Of a stretch of DNA of 64,000 nt, positions 33,347 through 41,236 are shown piece by piece. This DNA is from Cryobacterium soli. Lineage in GTDB: Bacteria; Actinomycetota; Actinomycetes; Actinomycetales; Microbacteriaceae. Numbering within the stretch: the first letter of the stretch is position 1; every line of letters begins with the position of its first letter. The position numbers and the translations under genes were made by a program. The stretch covers positions 1,612,001-1,676,000 of the forward strand of contig NZ_CP030033.1 in NCBI RefSeq assembly GCF_003611035.1, given 5' to 3'. Under the pieces are notes generated by a model that ran no database searches, was not told the DNA's origin, and saw only the letters and a list, made by a program, of their open reading frames with translations.

Positions 33347-33390
33347 CACACGCACGTCGCGGGGTCTCGACACGCTCGACCGACGACACG
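33347..33390. repeat. Direct-repeat copy downstream of the lipoprotein gene
   Basis: The stretch CACACGCACGTCGCGGGGTC, followed by TCGACACGCTCGACCGACGA, matches the upstream 52-bp unit in order and orientation. The lipoprotein gene therefore lies between direct repeats. Confidence 0.7.
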
Positions 33391-33532
33391 GGAACGTGCG
33401 GGAGAGCGTGCCTTGCCGCACTGCCGGAGCCCCGCTCCGGGTAGATTCCCGGGAAGGTCGCCTACGCTCGAACGGGGGTCGTCGCGGCCACAAGCCCAAT
33501 ACGACCTGGCAGGAATCGGAGAGCGCACGACC

Positions 33533-35116
33533 ATGGCCACTGCCCTTCCGTCCTCGCGTGCGCTACCCGCGCCGAACGGCCGCATCTCCGTGCGACAGAC
33601 ATGGCCTGATTCGCTGCTGATCGGCGCCTTCGGCACCCTTCTCACCCTCGCGTTCGCGTGGCAGCCGTCGCTCTGGTTCGATGAGGCCGCCACGGTCTCG
33701 GCCACCATGCGCAGCTGGCCCGAGCTCGGCCGGATGCTGCACAACGTCGACGCCGTGCACGGCCTGTACTACGCCGGCATGCACCTGTGGCTCGACCTGG
33801 TGGGCTACTCCCCGATCGCCCTGCGGCTGCCGAGCGCCGTCGCCGTCGGCGTCGCCGCGGCCCTGATCGTGCTGCTCGTGCGCACCCGGGCCGGCCGGGG
33901 CACCGCGGTGCTCGCCGGCGTGGCCTTCTGCCTGCTCCCCCGGGTCACCTGGATGGGCACGGAGGGTCGGTCCTATGCGCTCACGGCTGCCCTCGCGGTG
34001 GCTCTGACCCTGATTTTCCCGGCCGCCTGGCGGCGCGGACCCGCACCACGACGCATCCGTGCGCTCTGGTGGACTCTCTACGCGGTGGCCGCCATCGCCT
34101 GCACCCTCGTTTTCATCTACCTCGCGTTCCTCGTCGCCGCCCACGGCGCCACTGCACTGTGGACGGTCTGGGCCGGTCGCCGCCGCGACCGGGCGGTCCG
34201 GGCATCCTTCACCGGCTGGGCCATCGCCGCGGGCTCCGCCGCGATTCTCCTGCTGCCGTTCGCGTTGTCCGTTGTACGCCAGTCCGGTCAGGTGAGTTGG
34301 ATCGCCCCGATCAGCTGGGGAACCTGGAACGGCGTTTTCGTGACGCAGTGGTTCTACCTGAACCCGCCCTTCGCCGTGGTCGGCTGGGTCCTGGTGGCGT
34401 TGGGCATCCTGTTCCTGATTCTCGCCGGCCGCCGCATCCGCAGCACGGGTGCCGGCGTGCCCCGCCTGCTGTCGGGCAACCCGTCGTTGCTCGCGATCGC
34501 GGTTCCGTGGCTGGCCGTGCCGACCATCGGCGTGATCGTCGCATCGCTGCTGGTCTCCCCGCTCTACTCCCCGCGCTATCTCACCTACTGCGCCCCGGCC
34601 GTGGCGATCCTGATCGGTGTGGCCCTTGACCGGCTGCGGCGGCGCTGGCTCGCCGTGACGGCGGTGCTGCTTCTGGCCGCGCTGGCCGCACCACAATACG
34701 TGGCCCAACGCCAGCCGGAGGCCAAGCAGAATTCCTCGTGGAGCGAGGTGGCCAGCCTCATCGAATCGGAGCGCGCCGCGCGCCCCGGCGAGAACGCCGC
34801 CATCGTCTACGGGCCGGTGCGGCAGCATCCGGCGGCGACAACCCGGGTGATCGCCTACTCCTACCCGGATGCATTCGCCGGGCTCCTCGACGTGAAGCTC
34901 AAGACGCCCGCGGCCGAGACCGGGCAGCTGTGGGAGACCCGGTACCCACTGGACGAGGTGACCGACCGGTTCGACGGCGTGGACGCCGTCTGGCTGGTCA
35001 CGAGCAACAAGCAGGACTGGCGGCCGAGCGTCACCACCAAGCTCGCCGCGCTGGGGTACTCGCTCACCGAGGAGTGGGCGCTCACCGGTGTGAACGTGCT
35101 CCGCTACGAGCGCTGA
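33533..35116 (+). CDS. GT-C (GT39-like) polyprenyl-sugar-dependent mannosyltransferase
   Basis: A 527-residue membrane protein of at least nine hydrophobic segments. The GT-C catalytic acidic pair is D50-E51 in LWFDEAATVS, on the first outside loop. The family (GT39 and relatives) transfers sugar from a polyprenyl-phosphate donor to proteins or lipids outside the membrane. The C-terminal soluble part (about 430-527) ends LTGVNVLRYER. The start is the ATG before ATALPSSRALPAPNG; a much longer open frame upstream only overreads the lipoprotein region. It converges with the next gene (16-bp gap). Confidence 0.82.
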   Translation: MATALPSSRALPAPNGRISVRQTWPDSLLIGAFGTLLTLAFAWQPSLWFDEAATVSATMRSWPELGRMLHNVDAVHGLYYAGMHLWLDLVGYSPIALRLPSAVAVGVAAALIVLLVRTRAGRGTAVLAGVAFCLLPRVTWMGTEGRSYALTAALAVALTLIFPAAWRRGPAPRRIRALWWTLYAVAAIACTLVFIYLAFLVAAHGATALWTVWAGRRRDRAVRASFTGWAIAAGSAAILLLPFALSVVRQSGQVSWIAPISWGTWNGVFVTQWFYLNPPFAVVGWVLVALGILFLILAGRRIRSTGAGVPRLLSGNPSLLAIAVPWLAVPTIGVIVASLLVSPLYSPRYLTYCAPAVAILIGVALDRLRRRWLAVTAVLLLAALAAPQYVAQRQPEAKQNSSWSEVASLIESERAARPGENAAIVYGPVRQHPAATTRVIAYSYPDAFAGLLDVKLKTPAAETGQLWETRYPLDEVTDRFDGVDAVWLVTSNKQDWRPSVTTKLAALGYSLTEEWALTGVNVLRYER

Positions 35117-35132
35117 CCCGGCTTCCCGGCGT

Positions 35133-36545
35133 CTAATTCTCTGCCGGACGGTGCCGGTCGGGGTCCCTGGACCCGATGCGGGCGAGCGCGGCACGGCCAC
35201 GCCCCAGTGCGCCCGGCCCGGCCCGGCGCACCGATACGACCACGATCACCAGGAGGGCCACGGCCAGGGAGACCCGGGTGACGGTGAGGGACGGGACCAG
35301 CAGGCGCAGGGTGAGGGCGAGCGGGATCGCCAGCCACTCCCACCGGCCGCTGAGCGCCACGAACGGCAATAGCAGCAGCGCGTACCAGGGGTAGCGGGGG
35401 CTGAGGATCAGCAAGGTGCCGCCGATCATCACGAGTTGGCCGAGCCACGGGCGCTCCGGGTCCGTCTTCCAGATCGTGAAGGCGGCCAGGCCGGCCAGCA
35501 GCACCGCGACGAGCACGATGCCGGCGCCGCCGGGGGCGATCAGGGATACCAGGGCGAACCTGGAGCCGTCTTCATATCCCTCCTCGCTGAGGTAGCCGGG
35601 CAGATAGCCGAGCACCGCGATCCCGGTGGAGAGCACATAGGGCACGTAGAGCAGGGCGAAGGTGGCCACGGCCGCCACGACGACCTTCCAGCCCTGCCGT
35701 TTGAGCATCGCCGGCGCCGCGATCACGGGGATCAGCTTGACCCCGATGGCCACACCGAGCATGATCCCGCCGCGCACGCGTTTGCCGCTGCTCACCCAGA
35801 ACACGGCCGCGAGGGTGAAGGCGACACCGAGCAGGTCCACATGGGAATTGGTGATGCCCTCGGTCGCGACGAGCGGGCACCAGGCCCACAGAGCGGCGTG
35901 GCGCTGGTCGATACCGCGCCGGCGCATCCCGACCAGCAGCATCCCGGTGATGCCGAGACTGAGCAGCAGGCCGGTCAGCTGCAGCGGCCAGTAGGCGGCG
36001 TCGGCGCCGGCGACGGCGCGCACGGCCGCGAAGTAGATCTCCGCCGCGGGCGGATAGATGGTGGGCACCGTGGTGCGGTTCAGCGCGGAGCACAGCGGCT
36101 CGCCGGATTCCCGTTGCACGGTCGCGATGCGCTCGCCTGTGCAGACCAGGGCGCCATCGACCTCGGTGGGGGCGGGGTAGAGCCAGGTCGGCCGCAACTC
36201 GTCGAGCCGCTCGTCGGCGGGCACATAGGCGTAGGGAGAGATCCCGGCGTTCTGCACCACGCCGTCCCAGGCGTACCGGGCGGAGTCGGTGCTGGTGTTG
36301 GGCGGTCCGGCCATCGCGGCACCGCCGATCAGGAGCGACCCGGCCAGGACCAGTACCCCCACGGCGCGGCCGCGCACCCCGCGCAGGGCGATCAGCGCGG
36401 CGGCGAAGAGCAGCCAGAGCAGGGCGGTGCCGATCAGGAGCTCGGCGGTGTCCCGGTGCGGGCGGAACAGGTCGAATGACACCACCACGACCCCGGTGAC
36501 GGCCGCGCTGACGGCCAGGAGAATCGAGACGACGGCAATACGCAC
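35133..36545 (-). CDS. GT87-like (polyprenol-phosphate-mannose) glycosyltransferase
   Basis: A 470-residue membrane protein with GTG start and some 11 hydrophobic segments. It has the DUF2029/GT87 layout: RYAWDGVVQNAGISPYAYVPADERL, then YPPAAEIYFAAV and a central VAIGVKLIPVIAAPAMLKRQGW. Members are alpha-mannosyltransferases of lipomannan and related envelope glycans that use polyprenol-phosphate-mannose outside the membrane. It converges with the GT39-like gene and is divergent from the molybdo-heme gene. Together with ManA and the GDP-mannose dehydratase-like gene it fits mannose-based envelope glycan synthesis. Confidence 0.85.
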   Translation of the reverse strand: MRIAVVSILLAVSAAVTGVVVVSFDLFRPHRDTAELLIGTALLWLLFAAALIALRGVRGRAVGVLVLAGSLLIGGAAMAGPPNTSTDSARYAWDGVVQNAGISPYAYVPADERLDELRPTWLYPAPTEVDGALVCTGERIATVQRESGEPLCSALNRTTVPTIYPPAAEIYFAAVRAVAGADAAYWPLQLTGLLLSLGITGMLLVGMRRRGIDQRHAALWAWCPLVATEGITNSHVDLLGVAFTLAAVFWVSSGKRVRGGIMLGVAIGVKLIPVIAAPAMLKRQGWKVVVAAVATFALLYVPYVLSTGIAVLGYLPGYLSEEGYEDGSRFALVSLIAPGGAGIVLVAVLLAGLAAFTIWKTDPERPWLGQLVMIGGTLLILSPRYPWYALLLLPFVALSGRWEWLAIPLALTLRLLVPSLTVTRVSLAVALLVIVVVSVRRAGPGALGRGRAALARIGSRDPDRHRPAEN

Positions 36546-36654
36546 CCTGCCATCCTCCCCGAGCGGGCACCGGGGTTCCGGCCGAACCGCGCCCCGTCAT
36601 CGAACCGTAAGGATTGCATACACTGCCGCGAGCGACAAGGTGGTGGAATGGACT

Positions 36655-37926
36655 ATGCGCCGATTGATGTACGAGGCCAGGGCTCAGCTCGCCTCTCCGG
36701 CGCGGACACCGCGGATGGCCACCGTGATCGGCCGGCTCCTCGGCCTGGCGTTCCTGCTCTGTTTCGGCACCGGCCTCTATAGCCATTTCCTGCAGCAGCC
36801 CCTGCCCTGGATGCGCTTCCCGACCCGGCCGACCGGGCTGTACCAGTGGACCCAGGGCACCCACATCATCGCGGGCATCGCTTGCTTCCCGCTGCTGCTG
36901 GCCAAGCTATACGTCGTGTTCCCGCAGCTGTTCCAGTACCCGCCGGTGAAATCGTTCGCCAACTTCCTCGAACGCGCGTCGATCGCGCTCTTCGTCGGCG
37001 CCTCCCTGGTTGAGATCACCATCGGCCTGCTGAACACGTACCAGTGGTACCCGTTCCCGTTCTCGTTCAAGCAGGTGCACTTCGCGCTCGCGTTCGTGAT
37101 CATCGGGTCGCTCCTGGTGCACATCGGCGTGAAACTGCCCGTGATCGCGGCGCACTGGCGGGCCACGCCCGCGCCCGGCCCCGACGAACGGCACCCCGTC
37201 GACACCGGTGAGGACACCGCAGAGGACGCCCCGGCCGACGGCGACGACGGCCAGGGCCTGCCCCGCACCCGCGGCCTCACCGGTCGTCTGCTCGCCTACA
37301 TCGACGCGACACCGCGGATGGCGCCCCGGACGAGCCGACGCGGCTTCCTGACCACCGTGGCCCTGGGCGTCGCCGCCGTGGTGGGTCTCACGGCCGGGCA
37401 GACCGTGGCGCCGCTGGACGGGGCGAATGTGTTCGGTCCGCGCAAGAAGGGCGTCGGCCCGCAGGGTGTCCCCGTCAACCGCACCTCCGCCCAGGCGAAG
37501 GTTGCCACCGCCGCCCTGGCCGCCGACTGGGTGCTGACCGTGGCCCACGGGGGCACCGAACGCAGCTTCAGCCGGGACGAACTGGCCGCCCTGCCGCAGA
37601 CCGACGTCGACCTGCCCATCGCCTGCGTGGAGGGCTGGAGCCAGATGGCATCCTGGCGCGGCGTGCGCCTGCGCGACCTCGTCGACCAGGTCGGCGCCTC
37701 CCCCGACGCCGATTTCCGGATCATCAGCCTGGAGCAGCGCGGTGGGTTCAAGCAGACCGAGATGGGCCGGGAATATGTGCGTGATTCACTCACCCTCGTC
37801 GCCCTCGAGCTCAATGGCGGCATCCTCGACCTCGAGCACGGCTACCCCGCCCGCATGATCGCGCCCGGCCGACCGGGTGTGCTGCAGACCAAATGGCTCA
37901 GCCGGATCGAGGCGATCGACGCATGA
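36655..37926 (+). CDS. Five-TM molybdo-heme oxidoreductase with internal Tat motif
   Basis: A 423-residue protein. Four N-terminal membrane helices (about 22-40, 68-90, 108-127, 142-160) carry His residues suited to b-type heme (H44, H70, H142, H156). After a charged loop comes SRRGFLTTVALG (227-238), a twin-arginine motif before a fifth helix (about 232-249). Then comes a sulfite-oxidase-type molybdopterin domain, with the likely Mo-ligand Cys324 in IACVEGWSQM and GYPARMIAPGRPG near the end. It resembles MsrP/YedY fused to its heme partner. The family is known in actinobacteria as membrane proteins inserted jointly by Sec and Tat. The start is the ATG before RRLMYEAR; a GTG 12 bases upstream is possible. 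ATGA overlap with the next gene. Confidence 0.88.
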   Translation: MRRLMYEARAQLASPARTPRMATVIGRLLGLAFLLCFGTGLYSHFLQQPLPWMRFPTRPTGLYQWTQGTHIIAGIACFPLLLAKLYVVFPQLFQYPPVKSFANFLERASIALFVGASLVEITIGLLNTYQWYPFPFSFKQVHFALAFVIIGSLLVHIGVKLPVIAAHWRATPAPGPDERHPVDTGEDTAEDAPADGDDGQGLPRTRGLTGRLLAYIDATPRMAPRTSRRGFLTTVALGVAAVVGLTAGQTVAPLDGANVFGPRKKGVGPQGVPVNRTSAQAKVATAALAADWVLTVAHGGTERSFSRDELAALPQTDVDLPIACVEGWSQMASWRGVRLRDLVDQVGASPDADFRIISLEQRGGFKQTEMGREYVRDSLTLVALELNGGILDLEHGYPARMIAPGRPGVLQTKWLSRIEAIDA

Positions 37927-38405
37927 TGACGACAACCCCCGCCGTGTCGCAGCGGATGCGCGCCGCCCGCGTCGCCCTCATCGGCCTCGGAGTGCTCGGG
38001 CTCGCCTGGGGCGCCTATGTCCTGGTCGACACCGTCGCGGTGCAGCGGCTGCCCGGGGTGGCGCTGTGGATCGGCGCGGCCATCGTGCTGCACGACGCCG
38101 TGCTCTCCCCCCTGGTGTTCGGGCTTGGTGTGCTCACCCGTCGGGCGGGCCATCGGCTGGCCGGCGGCATCATCGTGACCGTCCAGGCCGCGATCGTGCT
38201 CGGCTCGCTGCTGAGCCTGATCGTCGTGCCGGCGATCATCGCCCAAAGCCTCGGCGCGAAGAACCCCACGGTGCTGCCGCTCGACTACGCCCTGAACCTA
38301 GGCGTGGCGTGGCTCGTGCTCGCGGCCGGCAGCATCGCGGTCTCGGTGTGGTTCTACGCACGCACCAGGCGGGCGAACCAACGTCCGTCGCTCTTCCAGT
38401 CCTGA
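37923..38405 (+). CDS. Small polytopic membrane protein, partner of the molybdo-heme enzyme
   Basis: A 160-residue protein starting at an ATG within the previous stop (ATGA). Four hydrophobic segments lie at about 18-35, 45-62, 75-105 and 125-145, with HDAVLSPLVFGLG after the second. I recognise no named family. Translational coupling suggests it is a subunit or assembly partner of the molybdo-heme enzyme. It converges with the methyltransferase gene and their 3' ends overlap by 52 bp. Confidence 0.75.
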   Translation: MMTTTPAVSQRMRAARVALIGLGVLGLAWGAYVLVDTVAVQRLPGVALWIGAAIVLHDAVLSPLVFGLGVLTRRAGHRLAGGIIVTVQAAIVLGSLLSLIVVPAIIAQSLGAKNPTVLPLDYALNLGVAWLVLAAGSIAVSVWFYARTRRANQRPSLFQS

Positions 38406-39046
38406 ACCACACGCAGTCCGGCCTCGCCGGCGCGGGCCCGGAGCGGACCGATGCCCACCTCGGCCCACGGGAAGACCGCACTGGTGCGACCCTGCGCGTC
38501 TTCGAGGGTGCCGTCGAACGCGTGGTCGCGTTCGGGATCGGCATGGACCTCGACGAGGACGGCGCCGTCGGACGAGATGAGTTCGCCGCAGCGGCCGAGC
38601 AGGGCGACGATGTCGCCGCCGATGCCGATGTTGCCGTCGAGCAACAGGGCGGTGCCCCAGTCACCCTCCCCCGGCAGAGCGGAGAAAACCGAACGCTCCA
38701 GCACGGTCAGGCCGGACTCGGCGGCGATGCGCACCGCCGTAGGCGACACATCGACGCCGATGGCGGCCAGGCCCTGCGCCAGCGCGGCGCGCACCATGCG
38801 CCCTGGGCCACACCCGATGTCGAGGACGGGACCGGCTGCCCCGGCGAGGAGTTGCATGTCGGTGTCGTCGGCTGCGGCGCTCCAGCGGCCCGCGTCCATG
38901 GTCGCCGCGGCGCGGCGCCGGCCGGTGGCGTGCCGGAGGTAGAGCACGGCCGATTCGTTCTCCAACGCGGCCGCGTACGGTTCGGCCCCACCCGACCCGA
39001 AGGTCGTGGCGCCGGGGACGAGCCGGCGGGGCGACAGCAGGGTCAT
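38354..39046 (-). CDS. Class I SAM-dependent methyltransferase
   Basis: A 230-residue enzyme. SAM-binding motif I is PVLDIGCGPGRMVRAA (about 74-89), with motif II GVDVSPTAVRIA and a later LLLDGNIGIGGD; the C-terminal phrase is VVQDWKSDGRWFARLVRA. A Rossmann-type methyltransferase whose substrate cannot be inferred directly. Its ATG overlaps the stop of the DUF2064 gene, forming a GT2-DUF2064-methyltransferase operon. The 3' end overlaps the convergent membrane-protein gene. Confidence 0.88.
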   Translation of the reverse strand: MTLLSPRRLVPGATTFGSGGAEPYAAALENESAVLYLRHATGRRRAAATMDAGRWSAAADDTDMQLLAGAAGPVLDIGCGPGRMVRAALAQGLAAIGVDVSPTAVRIAAESGLTVLERSVFSALPGEGDWGTALLLDGNIGIGGDIVALLGRCGELISSDGAVLVEVHADPERDHAFDGTLEDAQGRTSAVFPWAEVGIGPLRARAGEAGLRVVQDWKSDGRWFARLVRA

Positions 39047-39684
39047 CGGGTCGCTCCGCTCAGCTGCAAGGCGCCGAATCCGGCCAGGGTCTGCGCGAAG
39101 CTGCCGCGAGGGGACAGGGCCGCGACGGTGAACGCGTCCTCGATGTGGTCGACGTCGGTGAGGGTCGGCAGCATCCGCACCCGGAGACCGGCGGTACGGA
39201 GCCGTTGCAGCTGACGGGCGCCCGTGTCCGACCGGGACATCGGCACGCCCCGGATCAGGTCGCCGTCGGGAATGCGGAGCGCGAGCGCCCAGAAACCGCC
39301 GTCGGCGGCCGGACCGAACCACGCGTCGACGTCGTCGGGCCACGGCTGGAACACCGGGGCGAGCAGTTCGGCCGTGACCTGCGGGGTGTCCATGCCGATC
39401 AGCACCGCCGGCTCGGTGCACCCGTCGAAGATGGCGCCCAGACGCGCATCGAGGCCACCATCGACCTGCGGCACGACGTCGTATTCGGCCGCGGCTGCCG
39501 GCACGACGGTGCCGTCGAAGGCCAGCACACGGCGGGTGGCGGGCAGCGCTGCGACAGCGGCGAAGGTGTCGTCGAGGCTGGCGGCGGCCAACCGGGCCGC
39601 CTGCTCGAGACTGAGCGGAGGATGCAGTCGGGTCTTCACCCGGCCGGGCAGACATTCCTTGGCGATCACGATCAGAGTGGTCAT
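39043..39684 (-). CDS. DUF2064/CofC-like nucleotidyltransferase-fold transferase (rSAM/selenodomain-associated transferase 1 type)
   Basis: A 213-residue protein. It starts TTLIVIAKECLPGRVKTRLHPPLS, the K-x-P-x-x-G-x-V-KTRL signature of the DUF2064 family. It continues VVPQVDGGLDARLG and VLIGMDTPQVTAELL, with acidic GMD and DVDHIED motifs. The fold is related to CofC and MobA nucleotidyltransferases. Members are found as 'transferase 1' beside radical-SAM/arsenosugar genes, and the preceding GT2 is the usual 'transferase 2'. No radical-SAM gene is present here. Its ATG overlaps the GT2 stop and its stop overlaps the methyltransferase start. Confidence 0.87.
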   Translation of the reverse strand: MTTLIVIAKECLPGRVKTRLHPPLSLEQAARLAAASLDDTFAAVAALPATRRVLAFDGTVVPAAAAEYDVVPQVDGGLDARLGAIFDGCTEPAVLIGMDTPQVTAELLAPVFQPWPDDVDAWFGPAADGGFWALALRIPDGDLIRGVPMSRSDTGARQLQRLRTAGLRVRMLPTLTDVDHIEDAFTVAALSPRGSFAQTLAGFGALQLSGATR

Positions 39685-40349
39685 TTGCGCGCCTCCTTCA
39701 GCAGTCTCGACATGTCGGCGACGGCCGTGAGGGTGCCGCGCACCGTTCCGGTCACCTTGCTGCGTCCCACGCGGGGGGCATACGAGGTGTCCACCTCGCG
39801 GATGCGCCAGTCCCGCGCCGCCGCCTTCAGGAAGACCTCGAGCGGATAGCCGCTGCGCCGGTCCTGCAGATCGAGGGCCAGGAGGTCTTCTCGTCGCGCG
39901 GCCCGCATGGGGCCCAAGTCGTAGATGTTCACACCTGTTATTCGGCGCAGTCGCCAAGAAAGAGTGGAATTGGCTATCCGGGCGTGGACCGGCCAGGATC
40001 CGGCCGTCGTCGGGCGCCGGCGTCCGAGCACCAGATCGGCCTCGCCGGCGGCCACCGGATCCACCACGAGGGGCAGGTCCTGCGGGTCCATCGACGCGTC
40101 AGCGTCGCAAAAGGCCACGATGGGCGCGGTCGCGTGCAGCAGCCCGGCGTGTGCCGCTGCCCCGAACCCGCGGCGCGCCTCGTGCACGACGACGGCGCCG
40201 GCCTCCTCGGCGATGCGAGCGGAATCATCCGTGGACCCGTTGTCCACCACGATGGCGCGGTATCCCTCCGGCAGCCGGGCCAGCAGCCACGGCAACGCGC
40301 CCGCTTCGTTCAGGCAGGGCATAACCACGTCGACCCGAATCTCACTCAT
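39681..40349 (-). CDS. Family 2 glycosyltransferase
   Basis: A 222-residue, single-domain GT-A enzyme. It opens VDVVMPCLNEAGALPWLLARLPEG and has VVDNGSTDDSARI and the DxD motif FCDADASMD (about 78-86), then RRSGYPLEVFLKAA. No membrane segment is evident. Short GT2 enzymes of this kind transfer a sugar from a nucleotide donor. It is the first gene of the GT2-DUF2064-methyltransferase operon and is divergent from the response-regulator gene over 119 bp. Confidence 0.9.
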   Translation of the reverse strand: MSEIRVDVVMPCLNEAGALPWLLARLPEGYRAIVVDNGSTDDSARIAEEAGAVVVHEARRGFGAAAHAGLLHATAPIVAFCDADASMDPQDLPLVVDPVAAGEADLVLGRRRPTTAGSWPVHARIANSTLSWRLRRITGVNIYDLGPMRAARREDLLALDLQDRRSGYPLEVFLKAAARDWRIREVDTSYAPRVGRSKVTGTVRGTLTAVADMSRLLKEARK

Positions 40350-40468
40350 TATTCGACCCTATGTCGGGGGGTCCGCGCGACACTCCGCGCAAACGTTACG
40401 GAGTAGGGAAGGATTGCCGCCGCGCCGGATGTGCTGTGTGTCCCCCGTGCACCGTTTATCCTTCAGAG

Positions 40469-41236
40469 GTGACTCCACCGCCCCCGACGGGACCACCCCG
40501 TGCCGACACCGAACGCCGCATCCTGGTCATCGACGACGACCCGACGGTGTCCGAGATCGTCTGCCGGTACCTGGTCGCCGCCGGTTTCGCTGTCGAGCAG
40601 GCTCCGGACGGCCAGGCCGGGCTCACCCAGGCGGCCGCGCAGCGGCCCGATCTGGTTGTGCTCGACCGGATGCTGCCCCTGCTCGACGGCATCGAGGTGT
40701 GTATGCGGATCAAAGCGGCCTGGGACACCCCGGTGATCATGCTCACGGCGCTCGATCAGGAGGAGGACCGGATCGACGGGCTGGAGGCCGGCGCCGACGA
40801 CTACCTCGCCAAGCCGTTCTCCCCCCGCGAGCTGGTGTTGCGGGTGCAATCGGTGCTCCGGCGCACCGTGCCGGAACCCGTGCACGACGGCGCCGTCGAT
40901 GCGGGCCCGTTCACGCTGGACCTCGCGGCGCACGAGGTGCGGTTGAACGGTGATCCCCTGGTACTCACGGCCCGGGAGTTCGACCTTCTCGCGTACCTGA
41001 TCGGGCATCCGCACCGGGCGTTGAGCCGGGAGGATCTGTTGAAGTCGGTGTGGGGCTGGGACTTCGGCGATCTGTCCACGGTGACCGTGCACGTGCGGCG
41101 CCTCCGGGAGAAGATCGAGGCCGATCCCACCCAGCCCACCCTGTTGAACACGGTCTGGGGCGTCGGGTACAGGTTCGACCCCGAGCCGCTGGTCGCCGCG
41201 CACGCCGATGACCGGGATGCCGGGGCGCGGCGATGA
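40469..41236 (+). CDS. OmpR-family response regulator
   Basis: A 255-residue regulator, GTG start. The receiver has the acidic pocket IDDDP (21-25), phosphoacceptor D66 in VVLDRMLP and K115 in YLAKPF. The C-terminal winged helix (about 150-240) ends TVWGVGYRF. The Shine-Dalgarno CAGAGG is close to the GTG. Its stop overlaps the ATG of the kinase gene, so the pair is a two-component system. Divergent from the GT2 operon, it may control that operon and the molybdo-heme genes. Confidence 0.9.
   Translation: MTPPPPTGPPRADTERRILVIDDDPTVSEIVCRYLVAAGFAVEQAPDGQAGLTQAAAQRPDLVVLDRMLPLLDGIEVCMRIKAAWDTPVIMLTALDQEEDRIDGLEAGADDYLAKPFSPRELVLRVQSVLRRTVPEPVHDGAVDAGPFTLDLAAHEVRLNGDPLVLTAREFDLLAYLIGHPHRALSREDLLKSVWGWDFGDLSTVTVHVRRLREKIEADPTQPTLLNTVWGVGYRFDPEPLVAAHADDRDAGARR

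Noticed and set aside
32384..33532. In-frame extension upstream of the GT39-like gene, across the lipoprotein gene
   Set aside because: The extension is Arg/His-rich and comes from a shifted reading of the lipoprotein gene; the real start is the ATG before ATALPSSRALP.
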